The translations under genes and the position numbers were made by a program. The notes beneath the pieces were generated by a model. The model did no database searches. It was not told where the DNA came from and was given only the letters and a program-made list of their open reading frames with translations. Shown here piece after piece: positions 26,829 through 37,543 of a stretch of 64,000 nucleotides of DNA (its first letter is position 1; each line of letters starts with the position of its first letter). This DNA comes from Actinomadura sp. NAK00032 (lineage in GTDB: Bacteria; Actinomycetota; Actinomycetes; Streptosporangiales; Streptosporangiaceae). The DNA is taken from positions 2,666,001-2,730,000 of the forward strand of contig NZ_CP054932.1 of NCBI RefSeq assembly GCF_013364275.1, written 5' to 3'.

Positions 26829-27806
26829 ATGGCACCCGTCGTCACCATGCGGCAGCTCCTTGAGAGCGGCGTCCACTTCGGCCACCAGACCCGCCGGTGG
26901 AACCCGAAGATGAAGCGCTTCATCCTCACCGAGCGCAACGGCATCTACATCATCGACCTGCAGCAGTCGCTGTCCTACATCGACCGCGCGTTCGAGTTCG
27001 TCAAGGCCACCGTGGCCCACGGCGGCACGATCCTGTTCGTCGGCACCAAGAAGCAGGCCCAGGAGTCCATCGCCGAGCAGGCGGCCCGGGTCGGCATGCC
27101 CTACGTGAACCAGCGCTGGCTGGGCGGCATGCTCACGAACTTCTCCACCGTCCACAAGCGGCTCACCCGGCTCAAGGAGCTGGAGGAGATCAACTACGAC
27201 GACGTGGCCGGCTCCGGCATGACCAAGAAGGAGCTCCTCGGCCTGCGCCGCGAGAAGGACAAGCTGGAGCGCACCCTCGGCGGTATCCGCGACATGGCGA
27301 AGGTTCCGAGCGCCATCTGGATCGTGGACACCAAGAAGGAGCACATCGCGGTCAACGAGGCCAAGAAGCTCGGCATCCCGGTCGTCGCGATCCTCGACAC
27401 CAACTGCGACCCCGACGAGGTCGACTACCCGGTCCCCGGCAACGACGACGCCATCCGCAGCGTCAGCCTGCTGACCCGCGTGGTGGCCGACTCCGTGGCC
27501 GACGGCCTGCTCGCCCGTGCGGGCGCCGCGACCGGCGGGGACGAGAAGCCGGCCGAGCGGGCGGCGGGCGCCGCCGAGCCGCTGGCCGAGTGGGAGCGCG
27601 ACCTGCTGGAGAACAAGCAGGCCGAGGCCCCGGCGGACGCCGCCGCGAGCGCCGAGGCCGCGCCGGCCGCCGCGCCCGCCGAGGAGGCCGCGCCCGCCGA
27701 GCAGGCCCAGCCTGAGCAGGCGCCGGCCGAGTCGGCCGAGTCGGCCGAGCAGGCCGAGCAGGCGCCGGAGGCGGCTCCGCAGGCCGCCGAGGCCGAGCAG
27801 GCTTGA
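26829..27806 (+). CDS. rpsB: 30S ribosomal protein S2
   Basis: A 325-residue S2. Core (1-255): [77 protein letters not shown] end. The C-terminal ~65 residues are an Ala/Glu/Pro-rich tail ([18 protein letters not shown]), an extension seen in several high-GC actinobacteria. ATG 26829 follows AAGGAG at 26813-26818. First gene of rpsB-tsf; a strong hairpin separates the two. Confidence 0.97.
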   Translation: MAPVVTMRQLLESGVHFGHQTRRWNPKMKRFILTERNGIYIIDLQQSLSYIDRAFEFVKATVAHGGTILFVGTKKQAQESIAEQAARVGMPYVNQRWLGGMLTNFSTVHKRLTRLKELEEINYDDVAGSGMTKKELLGLRREKDKLERTLGGIRDMAKVPSAIWIVDTKKEHIAVNEAKKLGIPVVAILDTNCDPDEVDYPVPGNDDAIRSVSLLTRVVADSVADGLLARAGAATGGDEKPAERAAGAAEPLAEWERDLLENKQAEAPADAAASAEAAPAAAPAEEAAPAEQAQPEQAPAESAESAEQAEQAPEAAPQAAEAEQA

Positions 27807-27811
27807 TCCCG

Positions 27812-27848
27812 CGGTCCCGGCGGCCCCGGTGCGGGGCCGCCGGGACCG
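27812..27848 (+). terminator. Perfect 16-bp hairpin between rpsB and tsf
   Basis: CGGTCCCGGCGGCCCC (27812-27827) pairs perfectly with 27833-27848, loop GGTGC. It starts six bases after the rpsB stop and lacks a T-run. As in other bacteria it may act as an attenuator or mRNA-stabilising hairpin that sets the S2:EF-Ts ratio. Confidence 0.75.
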
Positions 27849-27890
27849 TCGCGGGTCCCACGACCAACGACGAGAGAAGCGAAGAGAGCG

Positions 27891-29578
<1,688 letters not shown>

Positions 29579-29652
29579 CCGCAGTCCACGCCGGTGCCCG
29601 GCGCACCGTGCAACCGCAGGAGCAGGGCCGACCAGATGACATGGGAGTCACA

Positions 29653-30210
29653 GTGATCGACGAGACCCTCCTCGAGGCCGAGGAGAAGATGGAGAAGGCG
29701 GTCGCGGTCGCCAAGGAGGACTTCCAGGCCATCCGCACCGGCCGGGTCACCCCCGCGATGTTCAACAAGATCACCGCCGAGTACTACGGGACGCCGACGC
29801 CGATCAACCAGCTCGCGTCGTTCACGCTGCCCGAGCCGCGCATGGTCATCGTCCAGGTCTTCGACAAGTCGTCCACGCAGGCGGTCGAGAAGGCGATCCG
29901 CGACAGCGACCTCGGCGTCAACCCGACCAACGACGGCAACGTGATCCGCGTCGTGTTCCCCGAGCTGTCGGAGGAGCGCCGCAGGGACCTCATCAAGGTC
30001 GCCGGGACGAAGGCGGAGGACAGCCGGGTCTCCATCCGCAACATCCGGCGCCGCGCCAAGGACGCCCTCGACAAGCTCGCCAAGGACGGCGAGGCCGGTG
30101 AGGACGACGTGCGGCGTGCCGAGAAGGAGCTCGACGACACGACGCACCGCTACGTGGCGCAGATCGACGAGCTGCTCGAGCACAAGAAGGCCGAACTGCT
30201 CGAAGTTTGA
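29653..30210 (+). CDS. frr: Ribosome recycling factor
   Basis: 185 residues, the exact family length; with EF-G it splits post-termination ribosomes. Seen: [80 protein letters not shown] 29653 is chosen: GGGAG lies at 29643-29647 and it gives the family N-terminus; ATG 29641 is an alternative. The stop shares one base with the cdsA ATG (TGATG). Confidence 0.96.
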   Translation: MIDETLLEAEEKMEKAVAVAKEDFQAIRTGRVTPAMFNKITAEYYGTPTPINQLASFTLPEPRMVIVQVFDKSSTQAVEKAIRDSDLGVNPTNDGNVIRVVFPELSEERRRDLIKVAGTKAEDSRVSIRNIRRRAKDALDKLAKDGEAGEDDVRRAEKELDDTTHRYVAQIDELLEHKKAELLEV

Positions 30211-31289
30211 TGGAACGCGACGACGCCGGGGAGCCCGTCGGCTTCCCGGACGAGCCGGAGGCCCACATGGCCGGCCCACCCCCCGGAGAAGCTCTGGACT
30301 CGTCCTCTAAGGAGGTCGTACCCCCAGAGGAGGCCCCCCTCGCGGACGTTCCGTCCGCCGGCGCCACCGCTGCGGCGCCTTCTGAGGCGTCCCCCGAGAC
30401 GCTCGCCGACACATCCCCCGAGGCGCCCGCTGGGATCTCCTCTGGGACGCCCTCCGGGACGCCTGGAGGCAAGCGGGAGAGCAGGACGGGCCGCAACCTG
30501 CCACTTGCCATCGGCGTGGGCGCCGGGCTGGGCTCACTCGTCCTGCTGTCGCTCTACACCGTCAAGGAGATCTTCCTTGGCGTGATGGTGGTGTTCCTCT
30601 TCCTCGGCATGCGGGAGCTGACCGAGGCGCTCAAGAGCCGCGACATCCGCGTCCCGTTCATCCCGGTCGCCACCGGAATGGTCGGTACTCCGGTCGTCGC
30701 GTACGTGTGGGGCCCCACGGCCGCCGTGGCGGCCGTGTCCCTCACGGTGCTGGCCCTGTTGATGACGCGGATGACCGAAGGCGCCGATGGGTACGTGCGC
30801 GACGTCGCCGCGGGGTCGCTCGTGGCGGGCTACCTGGTGCTGATGGGCGGCATCGTCGCGCTGCTCATGCGGCCGGACGACGGCGACCACCGCATCGTCA
30901 TCTTCATCGCCACGACCGTCGCCAGCGATATCGGCGGCTACTTCGCCGGGTCCTTCCTGGGCAAGCACAAGATGGCCCCCACGATCAGCCCCAAGAAGAC
31001 CTGGGAGGGCGTCACCGGTTCGGCGATCGCCTGCATGGCCGTCGGCGGTTGGCTGGTCTGGTGGCTGCTGGACGGCGGTCAGGTCTGGCAGGGCGTGCTC
31101 ATCGGGCTCGCCGCCGTGGTCACCGCGACCGCAGGCGACCTCGTCGAATCGATGATCAAGCGGGATCTCGGCATCAAGGACATGGGAACGCTCCTTCCCG
31201 GCCACGGCGGGGTGATGGACCGCCTCGACTCGCTGGTCGCGACGGCCCCGGTCGTGTGGCTTCTCCTGGAGTTGTTCCTGCCGAGCTAG
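30210..31289 (+). CDS. cdsA: Phosphatidate cytidylyltransferase
   Basis: A 359-residue membrane enzyme making CDP-diacylglycerol from phosphatidate and CTP. Residues 1-95 are an acidic, Ala/Pro/Glu/Ser-rich cytoplasmic extension; then about eight membrane helices; then the signature SMIKRDLGIKDMGTLLPGHG followed by GVMDRLDS. All signature residues are present. The start overlaps frr by one base. The stop overlaps the convergent SUFU gene, so no terminator fits between them. Confidence 0.94.
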   Translation: MERDDAGEPVGFPDEPEAHMAGPPPGEALDSSSKEVVPPEEAPLADVPSAGATAAAPSEASPETLADTSPEAPAGISSGTPSGTPGGKRESRTGRNLPLAIGVGAGLGSLVLLSLYTVKEIFLGVMVVFLFLGMRELTEALKSRDIRVPFIPVATGMVGTPVVAYVWGPTAAVAAVSLTVLALLMTRMTEGADGYVRDVAAGSLVAGYLVLMGGIVALLMRPDDGDHRIVIFIATTVASDIGGYFAGSFLGKHKMAPTISPKKTWEGVTGSAIACMAVGGWLVWWLLDGGQVWQGVLIGLAAVVTATAGDLVESMIKRDLGIKDMGTLLPGHGGVMDRLDSLVATAPVVWLLLELFLPS

Positions 31290-32431
31290 GAGATGACCCA
31301 GGAACGGCCCTGCTGCGCAAGGCGCCGTATGAGCGCGTCCGAGCCTTCGCTCTTCGCGTAGCGGTGGTCCTCACCGGTGATGGGCACCAGCCACAGCCAC
31401 CGGACGGCGTCGCCGCCCAGCGTGAGCCCGGTCATCGCGGGGGCTTCAGGGCCCGCCAGACGGGTCGGGTCGTCCAGGAGCAGGACGCCCTCCCAGGACG
31501 ACTCGCCGCTGCTCAGCGGGAACGTACGGGCCTCGTGGTACCACTTGACGACGTCCCCTGGAGCGAACCAGGTCACCGACCGCCACGGGTACTGCGCCAG
31601 CCAGGGGAAGATGCTGCCGGCCTTCTGGCTGGGCAGTGTGCTGGCAACGGCCAGTTCAATACGTCCATACGGGGCGACGTCGTCTTCATACAGCTCGACC
31701 GTGGGCATGCGCTGGCGGCTCATGCCGACCGTGCTCAGGACGGTGAATTCGCGGTTGCTGCGTGCCGGACGCTCAGAAACGCCCACGGTCGGGGAGACCG
31801 CCGTCCTGCCGCCCGCCAGTTGCCGTCCTACGTCGTGCCAGTAGTGGCCACTTGGGCCGAGCCGTTGCAGCAAGTGGCCGAGCACCGACTGCTGGAACTC
31901 CGCCCAGGATCCGTCGGCGCGGCACCGCTTCCAATGGTCACGCGCCTGCTCGATGCGCGGCCCGAAGTTCTCGATCTCCTCGTCCAGGGGGAAGGCGAAG
32001 GGGCTCTGGTGCGCCGCGTCGCGCGCGTACCCGGGGATGCCGCGTCCCATGTCCGACCATCCGGGGATCACGATCAACGGGTCGCCCGCCTCCAGCACGG
32101 CGACACCGTCGCCCTCCTCGAACCACACGACCTCCAGGGCCTCGCCGTCCAGCGCTTTGCGGCCGGACGGATGGCGCACGTGGGATTCCGGCAGGAGAGG
32201 AGGGTCTCCCGTGTCCAAGCGGGACTGGTCCAGTTCCGGTGGGGCCTTGCGGTGGTTCGCGACCCAGGTCGCCCCGACCACAGAGTCGCGCGCGTCCTTC
32301 AGATAGGCCGCGGTGACGTCGCCGTCGGTCTCGATGACGAGCCGCCGACTGCCGTACGGGCTCGCCGCGGCGTGGACGACCTTGGCCGCGGAACCACGGG
32401 ACGAGACACCGCCCCTACGCAAAACCGACAT
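31286..32431 (-). CDS. Suppressor-of-fused (SUFU) domain protein
   Basis: A 381-residue protein. The C-terminal half has the bacterial SUFU/YwqG-like pattern: YPWRSVTWFAPGDVVKWYHEA, then EGVLLLDDP and RWLWLVPITGEDHRYAKSEG. The N-terminal half (VIETDGDVTAAYLKD, VVGATWVANHRKAP, EVVWFEEGDGVAVLEAG) is unfamiliar to me and may be an added beta-rich domain. SUFU-superfamily proteins often act as immunity proteins in polymorphic toxin systems, but no toxin is next door. ATG at 32431 chosen; a longer form to 32515 lacks support. Function open. Confidence 0.75.
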   Translation of the reverse strand: MSVLRRGGVSSRGSAAKVVHAAASPYGSRRLVIETDGDVTAAYLKDARDSVVGATWVANHRKAPPELDQSRLDTGDPPLLPESHVRHPSGRKALDGEALEVVWFEEGDGVAVLEAGDPLIVIPGWSDMGRGIPGYARDAAHQSPFAFPLDEEIENFGPRIEQARDHWKRCRADGSWAEFQQSVLGHLLQRLGPSGHYWHDVGRQLAGGRTAVSPTVGVSERPARSNREFTVLSTVGMSRQRMPTVELYEDDVAPYGRIELAVASTLPSQKAGSIFPWLAQYPWRSVTWFAPGDVVKWYHEARTFPLSSGESSWEGVLLLDDPTRLAGPEAPAMTGLTLGGDAVRWLWLVPITGEDHRYAKSEGSDALIRRLAQQGRSWVIS

Positions 32432-32544
32432 GATCGAGACCTTAGTCCTACACAAGGTCATGTGCAGGAATGTCGTCCTACGCGTCGAGGCGCCGTACGT
32501 GGACGGACGAGGCACAGGCCGGTGTTTGCGACACTGGAAGGACC

Positions 32545-33690
32545 ATGTCTACGACCCAGCCCGCCACGACCGGTGCCGCGCCCAAGAAGACCCCGGCGAA
32601 GCTCGTCTTCGCCGCGCCCAGGCGCGGCAAGCCGCCGAGGCACCTCGCCGACCTCACCACCGCGGAGCGCCGCGAGGCGGTCGCCGAGCTGGGGGAGAAG
32701 CCGTTCCGGGCGGACCAGCTGTCACGGCACTACTTCGCCCGCCTGGTGGACGACCCCGCCGAGATGACGGATCTGCCGGCCGCCGTCCGCGAACGCCTGG
32801 TCTCCGAACTCCTGCCCTCGCTGCTGAGCCCCGTCCGCGAACTGGACTGCGACGGTGGGACGACCCTCAAGACGGTCTGGAAGGCCTTCGACGGCGTTCT
32901 GTTCGAGTCGGTGCTGATGCGCTATCCGGACCGGGCCACGATGTGCGTCTCGTCCCAGGCGGGGTGCGGCATGAACTGCCCCTTCTGTGCGACCGGCCAG
33001 GCCGGGCTGACACGCAACCTCTCCACCGCCGAGATAGTCGAACAGGTCGCCGCCGGCGCGCGCGCACTCGCGCGCGGGCGCATCCCAGGCGGGCCCGGTC
33101 GGGTCTCCAACATCGTCTTCATGGGCATGGGCGAGCCCCTGGCCAACTACAAGGCGGTCATCGGCGCCGTACGCCGCATCACAGATCCGGCACCCGCGGG
33201 CCTGGGCATCTCCCAGCGCTCGGTGACCGTCTCCACCGTCGGGCTCGTCCCGGCGATCGAGAAGCTCGCCGCCGAGGACATGTCCGTCCGGCTGGCGGTG
33301 TCCTTGCACGCCCCTGACGACGAGCTACGGGACGACCTCGTTCCCATCAACAACCGCTGGAAGGTGTCCGAGGTGCTGGACGCGGCATGGGCCTATGCCG
33401 ACCGCAGCGGGCGCCGGGTGTCGATCGAGTACGCCCTCATCAAGGACGTCAACGACCAGGCATGGCGGGCCGACCTTCTCGGCAGGCTCTTGCGCGGGAA
33501 TCTCGTTCACGTCAATCTGATCCCGTTGAATCCGACGCCGGGTTCCAAGTGGACCGCCTCCCGGCCCGAGGACGAGCGCGAGTTCGTCCGCCGCCTGGAG
33601 GCCCACGGGGTCCCGGTCACGGTGCGCGACACTCGGGGCAGGGAGATCGACGGGGCCTGCGGCCAGCTCGCCGCGTCGACCAGGGACTGA
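32545..33690 (+). CDS. rlmN: 23S rRNA/tRNA adenine-C2 methyltransferase RlmN
   Basis: A 381-residue radical-SAM enzyme methylating A2503 of 23S rRNA and A37 of some tRNAs. Seen: the CxxxCxxC cluster [67 protein letters not shown], and the C-terminal [17 protein letters not shown] with the methyl-carrying Cys. ATG 32545 with GGAAGG just upstream. Divergent from the SUFU gene; the 113-base gap is shared. Confidence 0.96.
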   Translation: MSTTQPATTGAAPKKTPAKLVFAAPRRGKPPRHLADLTTAERREAVAELGEKPFRADQLSRHYFARLVDDPAEMTDLPAAVRERLVSELLPSLLSPVRELDCDGGTTLKTVWKAFDGVLFESVLMRYPDRATMCVSSQAGCGMNCPFCATGQAGLTRNLSTAEIVEQVAAGARALARGRIPGGPGRVSNIVFMGMGEPLANYKAVIGAVRRITDPAPAGLGISQRSVTVSTVGLVPAIEKLAAEDMSVRLAVSLHAPDDELRDDLVPINNRWKVSEVLDAAWAYADRSGRRVSIEYALIKDVNDQAWRADLLGRLLRGNLVHVNLIPLNPTPGSKWTASRPEDEREFVRRLEAHGVPVTVRDTRGREIDGACGQLAASTRD

Positions 33691-33745
33691 GCGCGCCGCG
33701 GGCGTGCTCCTCGCGTTCCGCGCGCGGGGTGAGGAGCACGGACCG

Positions 33746-34249
33746 GTGAGGACGAGCGCGCGATTGCCGGTGGTCCTGCGCGGCTATGACCGGCACCAGG
33801 TCGACACCCTGCTGCGACGGGTCGCGCAGGCGCTGAACGGCGGCCCCCCGATCTCGGTGGACGAGGTGCGTGAGAGCCGCTTCGACGTCGTCCTGCGCGG
33901 CTACGACAACCGCGCCGTGGACGAACTGCTGCGCGAATGCATCAGGGAGCTCCAGACCCGGGTCCCGATCGTGGAACGCCCTGGGCGCTCGCGCGCCCGG
34001 CCCGCCTGGCTGATCAACTGGATCCAGAGCGCCCGGTTCGCCGGCGCCGGCCTGCGCACCGGCTACGACGTCCGGGACGTGGACGCGTTCCTGGACCGCG
34101 TCGTCGCCGGCCTGCGCGGGTCCGCCCCGCCGGTGACCGCCCGCGATGTACGGGAATGCGCCTTCCGTGTCGTCCGCCTGGGGCCCGGTTACGATGAGCA
34201 GGACGTCGACCGCTTCCTGGTGCAGCTCGCCTCCGCCCTGGAGCGCTGA
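33746..34249 (+). CDS. Small protein with four DivIVA-like GYDxxxVD modules
   Basis: 167 residues with four copies of the DivIVA-domain core: LRGYDRHQVDTLL (residue 12), LRGYDNRAVDELL (51), RTGYDVRDVDAFL (105) and GPGYDEQDVDRFL (147). They form two pairs separated by a basic, Trp-containing linker (RPAWLINWIQSARF). Unlike DivIVA/Wag31 there is no long coiled coil, so it looks like an array of membrane-curvature-type hairpins. GTG 33746 with GAGGAG nine bases upstream. Follows rlmN by 55 bases. Function unknown; a cell-pole or septum role is inference. Confidence 0.8.
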   Translation: MRTSARLPVVLRGYDRHQVDTLLRRVAQALNGGPPISVDEVRESRFDVVLRGYDNRAVDELLRECIRELQTRVPIVERPGRSRARPAWLINWIQSARFAGAGLRTGYDVRDVDAFLDRVVAGLRGSAPPVTARDVRECAFRVVRLGPGYDEQDVDRFLVQLASALER

Positions 34250-34255
34250 CCGAAG

Positions 34256-34264
34256 TTATCCACA
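34256..34264 (+). promoter_or_regulatory. Perfect DnaA box before the DUF1963 gene
   Basis: TTATCCACA on the plus strand, six bases after the preceding stop and 50 bases before the DUF1963 start. Third perfect copy in the window, again intergenic. Confidence 0.6.
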
Positions 34265-34313
34265 ATTTCGCCGGATGCTGCGAACCCCGCCCCGCTCGGG
34301 TCACGCTACGTGC

Positions 34314-35141
34314 ATGGACGATCTCATCGCGCATTTCCGCCGGCTCCGCCTCCTGCTCGAAGCGTTCCTGTCACCGGAGATCACGGCCGTCCTGCTGCCG
34401 CTGGCCAAGCCGGCGCTGCGACTGGGTGCCGGTGACGGCGTCCCCGTCCACCTCGGCGGCGCACCGCTTCTCCCGCCGGGGGAGACGTGGCCGGAGTGGA
34501 ACGGCCGCCCGCTCGACTTCCTCGGCGCGATCGACTTCGCCGGACTCGCCGGCTTCGGCAAGATCCCCGGCCTGCCCAAGACCGGCACGACCGCCTTCTA
34601 CTACACCACCGAGATCCCGCGGCCCTGGGGCAACGAGCCCGCGCACCGGGACGGCTGGCGCGTCTTCACCGGCACCCTCCGAGAAGCGACGCCACCGGCC
34701 AAGACGACCACGCCCCCCAAGACCACCCTGAGCGCCACCCCGTTCCTCTCCCTGCCCTCACCTCAGGAGCCCGCCGTCCAACGCCTGGAGACCATTTACA
34801 GCGGGGTGCTGCCCGTGTACGTACAACTCCACGCCGCGTGGACGCGACACACCTGGCCGGACGACACGCCTGCACACCAACTCGGCGGATGGCCCGCCCT
34901 CGTCCAACGCCCGCTGGGCCCCGACTGTCTGTACGCCTCGACGGGCCGCACCCTGACGTCCCTCCAGTCCCCGGCACTCACCCCCGATGAGCAGCGCACC
35001 GTAGAGGAGTGGCAACTCCTGCTCCAACTCGACTCCGACCCCCGCCTCGGCTGGTACTGGGGCGACCCAGGCCGCATCTACTTCTGCAACCGTCAGAACA
35101 CCCCCTTGGAGGAATCCTGGCTAACCCTCCAAGCCGCCTGA
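34314..35141 (+). CDS. DUF1963 (YwqG-like) protein
   Basis: A 275-residue protein with the DUF1963/YwqG pattern: VPVHLGGAPLLPPGETWPEW, PLDFLGAIDFAGL, LLLQLDSDPRLGWYWGDPG and GRIYFCNRQ. The middle has a Thr/Pro/Lys-rich insert. YwqG-type proteins are found beside polymorphic toxins (ywqH-K of Bacillus), so an immunity role is possible; no toxin gene is adjacent. ATG 34314. Start supported by family N-terminal length. Confidence 0.8.
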   Translation: MDDLIAHFRRLRLLLEAFLSPEITAVLLPLAKPALRLGAGDGVPVHLGGAPLLPPGETWPEWNGRPLDFLGAIDFAGLAGFGKIPGLPKTGTTAFYYTTEIPRPWGNEPAHRDGWRVFTGTLREATPPAKTTTPPKTTLSATPFLSLPSPQEPAVQRLETIYSGVLPVYVQLHAAWTRHTWPDDTPAHQLGGWPALVQRPLGPDCLYASTGRTLTSLQSPALTPDEQRTVEEWQLLLQLDSDPRLGWYWGDPGRIYFCNRQNTPLEESWLTLQAA

Positions 35142-36000
35142 CCCCCACCCAAGGCCCCCTCCCCAACACAGCCCCACCGCCAGCACTGGCAGGAAGGCGT
35201 CCGCAGACCCTCAACCTGCCCCCTCCAAGCCGCCTGATGCCCTCAGCCAAAGCCGCACCCCCGAAACAGCCGCCCCTCGACGGCACTCGCCGGTCGGCGT
35301 CCGCAGTCCTCTCCCTGGCAGCCGCGTCACGCTCGACCGCACCGTCGAGGGCCTAGCCCAACACAGCGAAGCGCCCTGGCCAGACCAAGCGCACCAGCCG
35401 AGAGGGGTGATGAGAGCCGTCCGCGACGGCGCCCGACCAACAGACGATGTACACGTCCTACCGAACCGCCCCGCATGGCGTTACCTAAGGCAGAAGCCTT
35501 CCCGCCACCGCCGACGTGGGAGGCGAAGAAGGCGGCGGTGGGCGAGACGAGCCGTCCTGCGGTGTACAGCAGCCGTCTGCGCCCGTTACGGCGGCATGGA
35601 GACGTTGGCCACAGCGGCCTGGCGGTGGTGTTGGCGCGGCCATCACCTGACCTACCCGAGGGGCCGCCCGTGCCTCACACGGCGAACGGCTGACGGGCGG
35701 ACACCAGAACAGGTTTCGGCCGCCAGCACTGCCACCGCCGTCCCGCACACCGGGCACGGCAAGCCGCACGCCTGCCCAACGCTGACTTCGGCGGGTGATG
35801 CCAGAGGAGGCGACATGGCGAGGTCGCTGGCGTGGCGGTGGTGTTGGCTGCTGCGACGCGATTGGGGACAGGATGCGCCGCGCCGTCCAGCACGAACGCC
35901 CGGGTTTGGGATCGGCTGGCCGATCGGTGGACGCCCTTGTTGGCGCTGACCGGCGTGCCCATCACGGTCGCCGCCGTCGTCTCGGGGATGCTCGCCTATG

Positions 36001-36141
36001 GCCGGTGCCGCGGGGGCCGAGCAGCCACTTGTAGCCGCCGCACACCAGCCAGTCGACGCGGTCGGCGGGCAGCGGCAGCCATCCGGCGGCCTGGGTGGCG
36101 TCCAGCAGGATCCGGGCGCCGTGCGCGCGGGCGGCGTTCGG
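36001..36141 (-). pseudogene. Remnant of a class V aminotransferase/cysteine desulfurase-like gene
   Basis: About 47 codons on the minus strand read [44 protein letters not shown], the PLP-lysine region of class V aminotransferases (Lys in GGYKWLLGP). There is no start codon, and both flanks depart abruptly from the family, with a stop soon after. It is a broken fragment, not a functional gene. Confidence 0.7.
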
Positions 36142-36384
36142 CGTGTGGGCCGCCTACGCGGCGGGGCTGGCACTCATCGGCGTCGGCGCCGCCGGCCCCG
36201 GTGGCTCCGGTGCGGACGGGCGGCCCGGCGGGGAGCGGCCGCAGCGGATGCCGCCCTGGAGCCGGCCGCCCTCACGGGCCACGGCGGCGCCCTGCGGTGT
36301 GACGGGGATGCTCGTCTACGGCGGTGGGACGGCGATGCTCGCCTGCGGTGAGTGTGACGTTGGATTTCGGGTGCTGTGTGACAG

Positions 36385-36680
36385 TGCTGCTTGGTGCGGC
36401 GTGGTGGTGCTGGCCTGTGGCGGTGTGGCGGCCGGGGGGGGGGGGGGGGGGGGGGGGGGGGCGGCGGTGCTGGCCTGTGGCGGTGCGGCGGTGCGGCGGT
36501 GCGGCGGTGCGGCGGTGTGGCGGTGCTGGCGGTGCGGCGGTGCGGCCTGTGGCGGTGTGGCGGCCGGGGGTGTGGCGGCCGGGGGTGCGGCGGTGCTGGC
36601 CTGCGGCGGTGCTGGCGGTGCTGGCGGTGTGGCGGTCGGGGGTGGCTTACGGCGGTCTCGGGGTGGTGCTCGCGTATGGC
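36385..36680 (+). repeat. G-rich minisatellite with a run of 28 guanines
   Basis: Irregular repeats of GGCGGTG(C/T)GGC and GGCGGTGCTGGCCTG. At 36434-36461 there are 28 consecutive G. The flanks CGGTGTGGCGGCC(G)n and GCGGCGGTGCTGGCCTG recur at about 36548-36610 with only five G, so the run looks like an expansion of a normal GGGGG unit. Strong G-quadruplex potential on the plus strand. Length may be uncertain because long G runs are hard to sequence. Confidence 0.85.
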
Positions 36681-36847
36681 TGTGTGTGAGCGGTGCTGCT
36701 AGGTCGGCGGGGCTCGGGCGGGGTGGCGGTGGGGGTTGTTATGGCGGTGTTTGTGGGGGCTGGTGTGGTGGGTGGGCGGGAGGACTGCCTCATTGGCGCC
36801 CGTGTGCGAGGAGCGGTGCGAGTGGACGCCACCTGGAGCTTGATGGG

Positions 36848-37543
36848 CTATGCGGCTGTGGTGCGGCGTGCGGTCGTGACGTAGAAGAAGCCGACGACCA
36901 AGGACCAGATGAGGAGGTGGAGGGCTATGGCGGGGAAGTCGGAGGCGAAGGCGTCGGGGCCGTCATGGGCCGCGCGCAGCCATTCGATCATCGGTACGGA
37001 GAGCCAGGCGAGGGGGCCGATGCCGAGGAGGAGGAGCGCGACGGCTCCGCCGAGAAGCGCGAGCAGCGAGACACCAGGGTCGGGGATGAGGGCGCGGCTC
37101 GTGCAGGCGCCGAGCAACGTCCCCGGGACGGCGACGAGGACGTTCAGTCCGAGCCCCGTCAGGATCGCTGAACCGGGGGAGCCCGCTTGGACGGCGTGCA
37201 GGAGAGGGACGGCCAAGGCGACGGCGCCCAGGCACAGGTTCACGCCATAGGCGGCGAGGAGCCCCGCCCAGACGGGGATGGACGGGCGGCGGACGGCGGT
37301 CGCCGTCAGTGCCCGCTGTTCATCGGGCGCCGTGTCGAGCAACGCGCGCGCCGCCCACGCCCACACGGGGAACATTACGGCCGCCACGTCCGCGAAGGTC
37401 ATCGCGGCGAGATCGGCGGCATCGGGCCCGCTCGGTCCCTGGAAGAGGATCAGGGCCACGAAGAGGAGCACGAGGATGAGGGGGTGCAGGACGCGCAGCG
37501 AACGGACATAGCCCGCGACCTGGAACCGGACGAGCGCGATCAC
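36848..37543 (-). CDS. ABC-2 type transporter permease
   Basis: 231 residues with about six hydrophobic segments (LHPLILVLLFVALILFQ; FADVAAVMFPVWAWAARA; AGLLAAYGVNLCLGAVALAV; LGGAVALLLLGIGPLAWL; ALHLLIWSLVVGFFYVT). No signature beyond the fold. ATG overlaps the stop of the ATPase gene (ATGA at 37540-37543), giving a two-gene exporter operon. Substrate unknown. Confidence 0.85.
   Translation of the reverse strand: MIALVRFQVAGYVRSLRVLHPLILVLLFVALILFQGPSGPDAADLAAMTFADVAAVMFPVWAWAARALLDTAPDEQRALTATAVRRPSIPVWAGLLAAYGVNLCLGAVALAVPLLHAVQAGSPGSAILTGLGLNVLVAVPGTLLGACTSRALIPDPGVSLLALLGGAVALLLLGIGPLAWLSVPMIEWLRAAHDGPDAFASDFPAIALHLLIWSLVVGFFYVTTARRTTAA

Larger units (their letters stand above)
35142..36847. 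other. Gene-poor, apparently decayed region
   Basis: 1.7 kb without a convincing intact gene. It holds: C-rich sequence after the DUF1963 gene (35142-35400); a stretch where one plus-strand frame reads WDRLADRWTPLLALTG then [16 protein letters not shown] (35900-36000, membrane-protein-like, unlinked); a minus-strand aminotransferase fragment (36001-36141); a frame reading [18 protein letters not shown] (36146-36200); and the G-rich minisatellite (36385-36680). It looks like a patchwork of gene remains. A 96-residue minus-strand reading at 35675-35965 (MMGTPVSANKGVH start) has near-normal codon bias but no recognisable family. Confidence 0.6.

Noticed and set aside
35407..35949. A 180-codon plus-strand frame in the decayed region
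   Set aside because: Arg-rich, no motif, no ribosome site, and codon bias unlike neighbouring genes.
36095..37171. A 358-codon plus-strand frame across the G-run and into the ABC permease
   Set aside because: Poly-Gly/Ala low complexity, runs antisense to a clear permease gene, and depends on the exact length of the G tract.
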